Below, one piece after another: positions 28,798 to 36,495 of a stretch of DNA of 64,000 nt (position 1 is the first letter of the stretch; each line of letters begins with the position of its first letter). The DNA lies in the NCBI RefSeq assembly GCF_014203895.1, contig NZ_JACHJY010000004.1:62001-126000 (forward strand). Reading direction: 5' to 3'. The translations under genes were made by a program, and so were the position numbers. The notes under the pieces were generated by a model. It searched no databases and was not told the origin of the DNA. It was given only the letters and a program-made list of their open reading frames with translations. This DNA comes from Streptomyces nymphaeiformis (GTDB lineage: Bacteria > Actinomycetota > Actinomycetes > Streptomycetales > Streptomycetaceae).

Positions 28798-30489
28798 ATG
28801 AGCGAGAGGTGGGCGCTGGACGCCGAGGCCGAGGGGGACGGAGCGCTGCTCGTGCCCCTCGGGGCGGACGGGCTGCCCGCCGGGCCCGTGCGGCGCGAGC
28901 CGGACCTCGTCGCGGCCGTGCGGGCGCGGCCCGACGTGGCCCGCTGGGTGTGGCGGTCGACGGCCGAGGTCTATCCCCGGCTCCTCGCCGCCGGCGTCCG
29001 CGTCGAGCGCTGCTACGACATCGAGGACGCCGAGCAGCTCCTCCTCGGCCACGAGGGGCGGCTCGGCGAGCCCCGGTCGGCCGCCGCCGCCTGGGCGCGC
29101 CTGCGCGAGGCCCCCGTACCGCCGGATCCGCCGCAGCGCGCCGCCGAGCCCGGCTCGCAGGACTCCCTCTTCGAGCCGCGCCCCACCGTCTCCGTGCCCT
29201 TCGACGGGCTCCTCGCGGTCTACGCGGAGCAGCTGCGCCGCCACGACCGGGCGGAGCATCCGGGCAGGATGCGGCTGCTCACGGCCGCCGAGTCGGCGGG
29301 GATGCTGGTGGCCGCCGAGATGCACCGGGCCGGGCTGCCGTGGCGGGCGGACGTGCACCGGGACCTGCTGAACGAGCTGCTCGGCGAGCGGTACGCGGGC
29401 GGGGGCGAGCCGCGCCGCCTGGCGGAGCTCGCGGACGCGGTGTCGGCGTCGTTCGGCCGCCGGGTCCGGCCGGATCTGCCGGCGGACGTGGTGAAGGCCT
29501 TCGCGCAGGCCGGGATCCGGGTGAGATCGACGCGCCGCTGGGAGCTCGCCGAGCTCGACCACCCGGCCGTGGAGCCGCTCCTCGCGTACAAGAAGCTGTA
29601 CCGGATCTGGACGGCGCACGGCTGGTCGTGGCTGGCCGACTGGGTGCGGGACGGCCGCTTCCGGCCGGAGTACCTGCCGGGCGGCACGGTCAGCGGCCGC
29701 TGGACGACGAACGGCGGCGGGGCGCTGCAGATCCCGAAGGTGATCCGGCGGGCGGTGGTCGCCGACGAGGGCTGGCGGCTCGTGGTGGCCGACGCCGACC
29801 AGATGGAGCCGCGCGTCCTCGCCGCGATCTCCCGCGACCCGGGCCTGATGGAGGTCGCGGGGCACCCCGACGACCTGTACACCCGGCTCTCCGACCGCGC
29901 CTTCTCCGGCGACCGCGACCACGCCAAGCTCGCGCTGCTCGGCGCGATCTACGGGCAGACCAGCGGCGACGGCCTGAAGAACCTGGCGGCGCTGCGGCGC
30001 CGCTTCCCGCGCGCGGTGGCCTATGTCGACGACGCGGCGAAGGCGGGCGAGGAGGGCCGGCTCGTACGGACCTGGCTGGGCCGGACCAGCCCGCGGGCGG
30101 TCGGCTCGGGCGACGACGAGGAGGCGGGCCTGCCGCAGGAGGGCGGCGAACCGGAGGCGGAGAGCGGCGAGTTCGTCCCCGGGTACGCCTCGGGGAACGC
30201 GCGGGCGCGCGGCCGTTTCACCCGTAACTTCGTCGTGCAGGGCAGCGCCGCCGACTGGGCGCTGCTGATGCTGGCGGCGCTGCGGCGCTCCCTCGCGGGG
30301 ATGCGGGCGGAGCTGGTGTTCTTCCAGCACGACGAGGTGATCGTGCACTGCCCGGCGGAGGAGGCGGGGGCGGCGACGGAGGCGATCAGGGCGGCGGGGG
30401 ACGAGGCCGGGCGGATCGCGTTCGGGGAGACGCCGGTCCGCTTCCCGTTCACGACGGCGACGGTCGAGCGGTACGCGGACGCGAAGTAG
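28798..30489 (+). CDS. DNA polymerase I-like protein (family A; degenerate 3'-5' exonuclease)
   Basis: 563-aa family A polymerase without the 5'-nuclease domain. Motif A is VVADADQMEPRVLA (Asp retained, QMEPR for QIELR). The O-helix RDHAKLALLGAIYGQTSGDGL keeps the equivalents of E. coli Pol I Arg754, Lys758 and Tyr766 but has Leu at Phe762. Motif C is FFQHDEVIVHCP. The N-terminal 180 residues correspond to a proofreading domain, but its acidic residues are not obvious. Actinobacteria carry this as a second, accessory pol I-like enzyme, probably for repair. The ATG at 28798 is the likely start. Confidence 0.9.
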   Translation: MSERWALDAEAEGDGALLVPLGADGLPAGPVRREPDLVAAVRARPDVARWVWRSTAEVYPRLLAAGVRVERCYDIEDAEQLLLGHEGRLGEPRSAAAAWARLREAPVPPDPPQRAAEPGSQDSLFEPRPTVSVPFDGLLAVYAEQLRRHDRAEHPGRMRLLTAAESAGMLVAAEMHRAGLPWRADVHRDLLNELLGERYAGGGEPRRLAELADAVSASFGRRVRPDLPADVVKAFAQAGIRVRSTRRWELAELDHPAVEPLLAYKKLYRIWTAHGWSWLADWVRDGRFRPEYLPGGTVSGRWTTNGGGALQIPKVIRRAVVADEGWRLVVADADQMEPRVLAAISRDPGLMEVAGHPDDLYTRLSDRAFSGDRDHAKLALLGAIYGQTSGDGLKNLAALRRRFPRAVAYVDDAAKAGEEGRLVRTWLGRTSPRAVGSGDDEEAGLPQEGGEPEAESGEFVPGYASGNARARGRFTRNFVVQGSAADWALLMLAALRRSLAGMRAELVFFQHDEVIVHCPAEEAGAATEAIRAAGDEAGRIAFGETPVRFPFTTATVERYADAK

Positions 30490-30521
30490 GAGGGCGGGAC
30501 CGCGAGTCGGCCCACCCTCCT
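30488..30521. terminator. convergent terminator hairpin
   Basis: AGGAGGGCGGG (30488-30498) pairs with CCCACCCTCCT (30511-30521) with one wobble and a 12-base loop. It overlaps the polymerase stop and lies just before the end of the convergent membrane-protein gene. Confidence 0.7.
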
Positions 30522-30531
30522 CCTCGTACGC

Positions 30532-31812
30532 CTACTTCAGCGGCAGCTTCTTCCACTTCGGGCTCAGCGCGATCGCCTTCAGCTGCTCCATCGTCAGCGC
30601 GGGCTCGGCGCGCGTCGCGGCCTGGTACTGCGCGCCCGAGTTGAAGGCGGAGACGATCACCCGGAAGCCCTGCGGGCTCAGGGTGTCGACGTTCCACCAG
30701 ACGACCCCGGCGCCGCCCTTCTCACCGGGCTGCTGCCTGGACTTGACCTTGGTGCCGTCGGGCAGGGTGACGACGTCGTCGCCGGTGAAGAGATCGGCGA
30801 TCTTCCCGCTCTTTGGCTGGACGTCGATGCCGACCATGCTCGCGCCCTTGCCGTCGTCGACGACGACGTAGCCGTGGCCGTCCCCGCCGCCGTGGGACTT
30901 CACGGTGAGGCCCTGGGGCAGGAGGGAGCGCAGGGTGGACTGGACGGCGGCCGCGCTCGGCACGGCGGGCATCCGGACCTCGTCCGGTCGGAGCTTCTTC
31001 GGGGACGCGGGCAGCTGGGCGATCAGCGGCCGCCAGGCCTCGGCGGTGACGAGGGTCTTCAGCTGGGCGGGGCTGAAGGGCGGGTTCTCGCGGCTGATCG
31101 GGGCGCCCTTCTCGGCGGCGGCGTTGTACTCGCTCGCGTCGATCAGGATGCCCTCCTTGGTGAGCAGGACCGCCCGCCAGTTCTTGGTCTCCTCGCGCTT
31201 GTCGGCGTACTCGTACCCCCGGATGACCATGAGCCGGTCACCGCCCGGCAGGTGCTCGGTGGTGCAGGAGTCGAAGGGGATGAAGGCCTTGTCGGGGCAC
31301 GTGACCTGGCCCGTACCGGACTCGGCGGTGTCCCCCGCCCGGTAGAAGCCGATGCTGACGCCCGCCTTGCCGTCGCCGTCGTCGTAGACGCCGGTGGCGT
31401 GCTGGCCCGTGCCGTTCAGGTCGTCGAACTGCCACTGGCCGGCCGGGGTGTTGGCCTTGAGGACGGCGGCGATGTCCTTCACCAGGATCTGCGCCTCGGG
31501 CCGCGGCTCCTTGCCGGAGGTGGCGGTTCCGCTGGACTGCCTCTGCTGCGGGGGCGCCGCCACCGAGGTCGTCGTCGCCTGCCCGGCGGGGCCGAGCAGC
31601 GAGCCGCCGTACGCGCCGCCGATGCCGACGGCGGCGAGCGCGAGGACGCCGCCGGTCACCGCGAGGCGGCGGCGCACCAGACGGCGCCGACCGCGCTGGA
31701 GCCCGCCCGCGACCAGCTCGCGCCGGTCGTCGACGGCGAAGCCGTCGCCGGCGCTGCGCAGGACCGCGCCGAGCTCCTCCTCGAACCGCTGGTTTTCTTC
31801 GTTCTGGGGCAT
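30532..31812 (-). CDS. single-pass membrane protein paired with SigE-type sigma factor (possible anti-sigma)
   Basis: 426-aa protein. The first 50 residues are cytoplasmic and acidic then basic (RRGRRRLVRRRL), followed by one membrane helix (LAVTGGVLALAAVGIGGAYG, about residues 50-70). A long extracytoplasmic region contains two related halves, each with a segment like SPAQLKTLVTAEAWRPLIAQ or TMEQLKAIALSPKWKKLPLK. It is encoded 40 bases after a SigE-type sigma factor, the usual place for its anti-sigma factor. The N-terminal part has no recognisable zinc anti-sigma motif, so that role is inferred from position. Confidence 0.8.
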   Translation of the reverse strand: MPQNEENQRFEEELGAVLRSAGDGFAVDDRRELVAGGLQRGRRRLVRRRLAVTGGVLALAAVGIGGAYGGSLLGPAGQATTTSVAAPPQQRQSSGTATSGKEPRPEAQILVKDIAAVLKANTPAGQWQFDDLNGTGQHATGVYDDGDGKAGVSIGFYRAGDTAESGTGQVTCPDKAFIPFDSCTTEHLPGGDRLMVIRGYEYADKREETKNWRAVLLTKEGILIDASEYNAAAEKGAPISRENPPFSPAQLKTLVTAEAWRPLIAQLPASPKKLRPDEVRMPAVPSAAAVQSTLRSLLPQGLTVKSHGGGDGHGYVVVDDGKGASMVGIDVQPKSGKIADLFTGDDVVTLPDGTKVKSRQQPGEKGGAGVVWWNVDTLSPQGFRVIVSAFNSGAQYQAATRAEPALTMEQLKAIALSPKWKKLPLK

Positions 31813-31852
31813 GCCGAGATCACCGTCTCCGGTCGGTAGGAAAAGTACGTGG

Positions 31853-32362
31853 TCAGCGGGTGGCGAACTCGGCGACGCTGCCGCCGAGTCGGTCCCGCAG
31901 CTTCGCGAGCGCCCGCACCGAGCGGGTGCGTACCGCGGCGGAGCTGACGTGCAGGGCGTCGGCGGTCTCCTCGATGCTGCGGTCCTCCCAGTACCGCAGC
32001 ACCACGACCGCCCGGTCCTTCGGCGCGAGCCCGGCGAGCGCGTCGAGCAGCGCGATCCGCAGGGCGGGGTCCTCGCCGTGCTCGGGGGCGCGGTCGGGCA
32101 GCTCGCCGAGGGGACGCTCGGTGGCCGAGCGGCGCCGCTGGTGGGTGAGGAACGTGCGGACGAGCACGGTCTGGGCGTACGCGGCGGGGTTCCCGATCCG
32201 GGCCATGCGGCCCCAGTGGGCGTACATCCGGCCGAGCGTCTCCTGGGTGAGGTCCTCGGCGAGATGCGTGTCACCGCTGGTCAGCAGGCACGCCGAGCGG
32301 AACAGGTGCCCCGTGCGTGCGGAGGCGAACTCCAGGAACTCGTCCGCGCGGGACTTTCTCAT
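31853..32362 (-). CDS. ECF sigma factor, SigE family (SigE70-type)
   Basis: 169-aa ECF sigma factor. Region 2 is FLEFASARTGHLFRSACLLTSGDTHLAEDLTQETLGRMYAHWGRM (about residues 8-55). Region 4 is ALAGLAPKDRAVVVLRYWEDRSIEETADALHVSSAAVRTRSVRALAKLRDRL. The ATG at 32362 is fixed by AAAGGAGGGG seven bases upstream. It is probably autoregulated and held by the membrane protein encoded next. It diverges from the DUF6479-like gene across an unusually AT-rich 120-bp region. Confidence 0.93.
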   Translation of the reverse strand: MRKSRADEFLEFASARTGHLFRSACLLTSGDTHLAEDLTQETLGRMYAHWGRMARIGNPAAYAQTVLVRTFLTHQRRRSATERPLGELPDRAPEHGEDPALRIALLDALAGLAPKDRAVVVLRYWEDRSIEETADALHVSSAAVRTRSVRALAKLRDRLGGSVAEFATR

Positions 32363-32483
32363 GCCCCTCCTTTCCCTCGCGGTCACGTGGTGTGGTCGCC
32401 GTACACCTCATTGACGCGACGGGGGAGAGGAAATGTTTCAGCCTGACGTATCCGAAGAAGCGGAATCGGGTAATCCTGTTGGT

Positions 32484-32864
32484 ATGAACACTGTCAGCGC
32501 AGCAGAGAACCTGGCCGCTGGGGTGTGGCAGTCAGGTCTGGCCCAGGTCGTCGGCGGGCTCGTCGTCGTCGCCGTGCTCATCGGCGCCGTCTGGCTGGGC
32601 TTCCGGATCAGCGACCGCGAGTCCAAGAAGCCGAAACCGGAGGAACAGCCGCACCGGCCCGACACCGACGCGCTGCCCGGCGAGGTGGAGGAGTACCGCA
32701 AGCCCTCCGAGATGCCGCAGACCGACGGCGAGCACCGGCTCATGCCCTACCAGCTCAAGAACGCCGGAGAGGCCTCCACCGATCCACCCACCGAGGAGAA
32801 GCGCAAGTGGGGCGGCATCTCCAGCGGTGGCTTCGGCAGCGGAGGCACCGGACACGGCGACTGA
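32484..32864 (+). CDS. small membrane protein, DUF6479-like
   Basis: 126-aa protein with one N-terminal hydrophobic helix (GLAQVVGGLVVVAVLIGAVWLGFRI) and a charged, proline-rich tail. The tail has LPGEVEEYRKPSEMPQTDGEHRL and a C-terminal SSGGFGSGGTGHGD; similar short tails occur in Streptomyces DUF6479 proteins. The ATG at 32484 is preferred over 32433 because the 17 codons between use A or T in the third position far more than any neighbouring gene. That stretch is promoter, not coding. Function unknown. Possibly a target of the divergent sigma factor. Confidence 0.78.
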   Translation: MNTVSAAENLAAGVWQSGLAQVVGGLVVVAVLIGAVWLGFRISDRESKKPKPEEQPHRPDTDALPGEVEEYRKPSEMPQTDGEHRLMPYQLKNAGEASTDPPTEEKRKWGGISSGGFGSGGTGHGD

Positions 32865-32934
32865 CCGCGGACCGACCGGTCCCCGACCGATCCCGGACCG
32901 GCTGAGGCCCGCCCCCTCGGCCCCTGACCCAGAA

Positions 32935-32960
32935 AAGCCCAGCCGTACTCGGCTGGGCTT
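32935..32960. terminator. terminator hairpin
   Basis: Perfect 11-bp stem AAGCCCAGCCG with a TACT loop between the convergent DUF6479-like and PPOX genes. It probably closes the long minus-strand operon as well. Confidence 0.9.
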
Positions 32961-32991
32961 GGTCCGGCTCCGGTTCCGGCTCGCGCTCCGG

Positions 32992-33711
32992 TCACGCCTG
33001 GGCGGCCGCCGGCTCGCCTCCCAGGATCCGGCCCGCCCGCGAGGCGACGTGGGCCGGCGGGGCGAAGTCCGCGGGGAGGACCGGGTCGGTGACCGGCTCG
33101 CCGAAGGTGGTCACCACCGGGAGCACCCCCGCCCACAGGCCGAGCGCCGCGTCCTCCGATTCGCCGTCGTCCGGCGGGCCGGAGGCGGTCTTCACCGAGG
33201 CCTCGGTCAGGTCGAGCGCGAGCACCGCCGTCGCGGCCAGCTCCTTGCGGCTGGGCTGCCGCGCGTACTCCCACTGACCCGGGGAGCTCTGCTCGGTCAG
33301 GGCCCGCAGGCCGCGGAGCTTCTCCTCCGGGTCGGTGACGATCTCGGGCACGCCGTAGATCATCGCGCAGCGGTAGTTGACCCCGTGCTCGAAGACGGAG
33401 CGGGCGAGGACGAGGCCGTCGACGTGCGTGACCGTGACGCAGACGGTGGTGTCGGGGGCCTGGACCAGGCTGCGGCTGGCGACCGAACCGTGCAGGTAGA
33501 GCCGGTCGCCGTCCACTCCGTACGCGGTGGGCACCACCATCGTCGTGCCGTCGACGGTGACGCCGAGGTGGCACAGGAAGCCCGCGGCGAGCACGGCGTC
33601 CAGGTCGGCCCGCCGGTGGCTGCCCTTGTGACGCATCCGGCGCAGCCGGGTCCGCTCGGTGACGGTGATCGCGCCGTCGCCGTCGGTGCCGGCGTCGGTG
33701 GTGGTGCTCAT
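32992..33711 (-). CDS. pyridoxamine 5'-phosphate oxidase (PPOX) family flavoprotein
   Basis: 239-aa split-barrel protein likely to bind FMN or F420: LDAVLAAGFLCHLGVTVDGTTMVVPTAYGVDGDRLYLHGSVASR at residues about 40-85, then VNYRCAMIYGVPEIVTDPEEKLRGLRAL. The C-terminal 70 residues are specific to the actinobacterial subfamily. It is the last gene of the hydrazine-synthetase-like operon, 47 bases after the N-monooxygenase, with GGAGAG before its ATG. It might reduce or oxidise an N-N or N-O intermediate, or be a general detoxification protein; only co-location supports the former. Confidence 0.88.
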   Translation of the reverse strand: MSTTTDAGTDGDGAITVTERTRLRRMRHKGSHRRADLDAVLAAGFLCHLGVTVDGTTMVVPTAYGVDGDRLYLHGSVASRSLVQAPDTTVCVTVTHVDGLVLARSVFEHGVNYRCAMIYGVPEIVTDPEEKLRGLRALTEQSSPGQWEYARQPSRKELAATAVLALDLTEASVKTASGPPDDGESEDAALGLWAGVLPVVTTFGEPVTDPVLPADFAPPAHVASRAGRILGGEPAAAQA

Positions 33712-33758
33712 GGTGAGCTCTCCTCGCAGTGTGGTCGTAGGTGTTGTTGTACGGGGAA

Positions 33759-35111
33759 TCAGCCCGACACCGCCACCGGCGCCCGCCTGTCGGAACGGCG
33801 GCGCGCCGCCAGGGAGTCGCAGATCTCGCCGGCGCGGACGGCGGCCATCGACAGCAGGTTGGCCGTGATGCCGTGCGAGTGCTCGGTGCCGCCCATCAGG
33901 TAGATCCCGGCCTCCACCCCGGACGCCGTCTCCACCTGGTAGTCGCGGCGCACCCGCAGCCGGCCGTCCTCGTCGCGCGCGCAGGCGGCGTCGAGCTCGC
34001 CGAGCAGCCGGCCCGGGTCGGGCTCGGAGTAGCCGGTGGCGTAGACGACGGCGTCGGCGTCCATCGTCTCCGTCTCGCCCGTGGCGAGGTTCCGCACCTG
34101 GACGCGGACCCCGTCGGGGCCCTCCTCGACCTGGGTGAGCCGGGTGACGCCGAGGATCCGCAGCCGCTGCTCGCCGCGGACCTTCTCCTGGTACGAGCGG
34201 CGGTAGAGCTCCTCGATGAGGTCCATGTCGACGACGCCGTAGTTGGTGTTGCGGTGGTAGTCCATGAGCGTGCGGCGGACGGACGGCTCGGCCGCGTGGT
34301 ACAGGTCGACGGCCTCCGGGTCGAAGATCCGGTTCGCGTACGGGCTGTCGTCGGCCGGGCTGTAGCCGTACCGGGTGTGGACGGCGACGACCTCGGCGTC
34401 CTCGTACGTGCGGTGCAGGTGGTCGGCGATCTCGGCGGCGCTCTGCCCGGCCCCGGCGACGACGAAACGGCGCGGCTCGGCGGTGGGCAGCGCGGCGAGG
34501 CGGTGCAGGAACTCGCTGCTGTGCCAGAGGCGTTCGGAGGAGGTGACGCCCTCGGGGAGGCGGGGCACGAGGCCGGTGCCGATGACGAGGTTCCGCGCGC
34601 GGTACGTGACGGCCTCGGCCTCGCCGACGGCGGCGACGTCGACCTCGACGACGGGGCCGGACGTCCCCGCGGGCCGGATGGCGGTGACCTCGAGGCCGTA
34701 ACGGACCATGTGGTCCACGCCGTCGGCGGCCCACTGGAGGTAGTCGTGGAACTCCTCGCGGGTCGGGAACAGCACCTTGTGGTTGATGAAGTCGACGAGA
34801 CGGCCCCGGTCGTGGAGGTACGGCACGAACCCGAAGCGGCTGCGCGGATTGCGCATCGTGGCCAGGTCCTTGAGGAACGAGACCTGCATGGTGGCGTCCG
34901 GGATCAGCATCCCCCGGTGCCAGCCGAACCGCGGCTGCTTCTCCAGGAACACGGCCGTGAGCCGCTCGTCGGGCGCGGCCTGCTCGTTGTACTCCTCGAT
35001 CGCGATGGCGAGGGCGAGGTTGGCGGGCCCGAAGCCGACACCGACGACGTCGTAGACGGGGGTGGTCTCGTTCACGGTCTCGTTCGAGGTCTCGTCAGAG
35101 GTCTCGTTCAT
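33759..35111 (-). CDS. L-lysine N6-/L-ornithine N5-monooxygenase (SidA/IucD/PvdA family)
   Basis: 450-aa FAD- and NADPH-dependent N-hydroxylase. The FAD motif GVGFGPANLALAIA (residues about 24-37), LEKQPRFGWHRGMLIPDATMQVSFLKDLATMRNPRS, the NADPH motif VVAGAGQSAAEIADHL and the ATGY motif VVYATGYSEPDPGRLL are all present. The family hydroxylates the side-chain amine of lysine or ornithine for siderophores or, with a MetRS-like and cupin enzyme, for hydrazine formation. No siderophore synthetase is nearby, whereas those partners are, so N6-hydroxylysine for N-N bond formation is the better guess. Confidence 0.95.
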   Translation of the reverse strand: MNETSDETSNETVNETTPVYDVVGVGFGPANLALAIAIEEYNEQAAPDERLTAVFLEKQPRFGWHRGMLIPDATMQVSFLKDLATMRNPRSRFGFVPYLHDRGRLVDFINHKVLFPTREEFHDYLQWAADGVDHMVRYGLEVTAIRPAGTSGPVVEVDVAAVGEAEAVTYRARNLVIGTGLVPRLPEGVTSSERLWHSSEFLHRLAALPTAEPRRFVVAGAGQSAAEIADHLHRTYEDAEVVAVHTRYGYSPADDSPYANRIFDPEAVDLYHAAEPSVRRTLMDYHRNTNYGVVDMDLIEELYRRSYQEKVRGEQRLRILGVTRLTQVEEGPDGVRVQVRNLATGETETMDADAVVYATGYSEPDPGRLLGELDAACARDEDGRLRVRRDYQVETASGVEAGIYLMGGTEHSHGITANLLSMAAVRAGEICDSLAARRRSDRRAPVAVSG

Positions 35112-35139
35112 GGCGAAGTGCCTTTCGGTGGAGGGAGGT

Positions 35140-36384
35140 TCAGCGAGTACGGGCGCGGCCGGCGAGGGCGCCGCATCCGGCGGCGAGGAGCAGGGCGAGC
35201 AGCAGTCCCGTACCGGCGAAGGAGAGGAAGGCGGCCGCGATCAGCAGGGTCACGACGGCGGTGGCGCGCAGGGCGCGGCCGGTGCCGCGGGCCCGCAGGG
35301 CGGCCGCGGCGGCGGCCACGTACAGGAGCAGGAAGGCGCTGCTGGTGACGACGAGCACCAGTTCCTCGCCGGTGCCGGTGAGGGTCAGGGTGCCGAGGAC
35401 GGCGGCGTAGGCGAGGGCCAGGGCGACGGTCGCCCGCACCGGGCGGTCGGCCAGGGCGCGCGGCAGGATCCGCTCGCGGGCGGCGGCCCGGACGACGCGG
35501 GTGGCGCCGAGGACCCAGGCGTTGGTGGCGACCACCGCGAGCCCGAGGGCGAGCAGGTCACCGGCGACCGCGCCGGCGTCGCCGAGCGAGGCGCCGAGGA
35601 GGGCGGTGATGACGACGGGCTCGTCGCCGGGGACGGCCAGGTAGGCGGCCGTCACCGCCGCGTACAGCAGCCCGACGATGGGCACCGCCCAGCGGATCGC
35701 CCGCCGGTAGCTGCGGGCCGGGTCGTCGACCTGCTCGGCGAGGGTGGAGACGTTCTCCCAGCCGAGGAAGGAGAAGAAGGCGGTGACGACGGCGATGCCG
35801 ACGCCGCCCCAGCCGTGCGTGAGGAACGGGGTGTACTGCCCCGCGTCGAACCGCGGCACCGCGAGCACGACGGCGCCGCCGAGGCCGAGGAGCAGCACGA
35901 GCAGGGCGGCGGTCTGCACGCGGGCGCCGGCGGTGAGGCCGAGCAGCGTGAACGCGGCCGACAGCGCCATGAAGCCGATCGCGAGCGGGTACACGGGCCC
36001 GTCGGGCTGGCCGAGGAGCCCGAGCAGGCAGCGGGCGGACACGATGCCCATCACCGGATTCCCGATGACGTACGTGGCGACGAGCAGCAGCGCCGCAGCG
36101 CGGCCCGGGCGGCGGCCGAACCCGGCCTCCACCATCGCGGCGAGCCCGGAGGCGTCGGGACGCCAGGCCGACATCTCCGCGAAGAAACGGGCGAAGGGGT
36201 ACGAGCTCAGGGCCAGCGCCAGCCACGCGAGCAGCGCGGCGGGCCCGGCCTGCCGCTCGGTCAGCCCCGGCACCAGAAGGATGCCGGTCCCGACGAGACT
36301 GCTGACGTAGAACACGACGAGCGCGCGGACGCCGAGGGGGGTGGGGGCCGGGGCGGCGTCGGGCCGCTGCAGCAGATCGGTCAT
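35140..36384 (-). CDS. APC superfamily amino-acid permease
   Basis: 414-aa membrane protein with 11-12 helices. The opening LGVRALVVFYVSSLVGTGILLVPGL carries the APC signature (GTGIL), and FFSFLGWENVSTLAEQVDDPARSYRRAIRWA is the conserved loop after helix 6. It probably imports a precursor amino acid or exports the hydrazino product. The ATG at 36384 has GGAGG seven bases upstream. It lies 111 bases after the oxidase gene and 28 before the N-monooxygenase, inside the same operon. Confidence 0.92.
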   Translation of the reverse strand: MTDLLQRPDAAPAPTPLGVRALVVFYVSSLVGTGILLVPGLTERQAGPAALLAWLALALSSYPFARFFAEMSAWRPDASGLAAMVEAGFGRRPGRAAALLLVATYVIGNPVMGIVSARCLLGLLGQPDGPVYPLAIGFMALSAAFTLLGLTAGARVQTAALLVLLLGLGGAVVLAVPRFDAGQYTPFLTHGWGGVGIAVVTAFFSFLGWENVSTLAEQVDDPARSYRRAIRWAVPIVGLLYAAVTAAYLAVPGDEPVVITALLGASLGDAGAVAGDLLALGLAVVATNAWVLGATRVVRAAARERILPRALADRPVRATVALALAYAAVLGTLTLTGTGEELVLVVTSSAFLLLYVAAAAAALRARGTGRALRATAVVTLLIAAAFLSFAGTGLLLALLLAAGCGALAGRARTR

Positions 36385-36495
36385 GGTGTCACCTCCGGAG
36401 AGTCGTGGGCATGCGTTCCGCCGGGCGCGGGCCTGCGCCCGATCGTTGTGGTCATGCGTTCCGCCGGGGCGGGCCCGGCACCGTGGGCGCGCGCC

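Noticed and set aside
33759..35111. Siderophore pathway suggested by the ornithine/lysine N-hydroxylase
   Set aside because: No NRPS, IucA/IucC-type synthetase, siderophore-binding lipoprotein or Fe ABC importer in the surrounding genes; partners fit N-N bond formation better.
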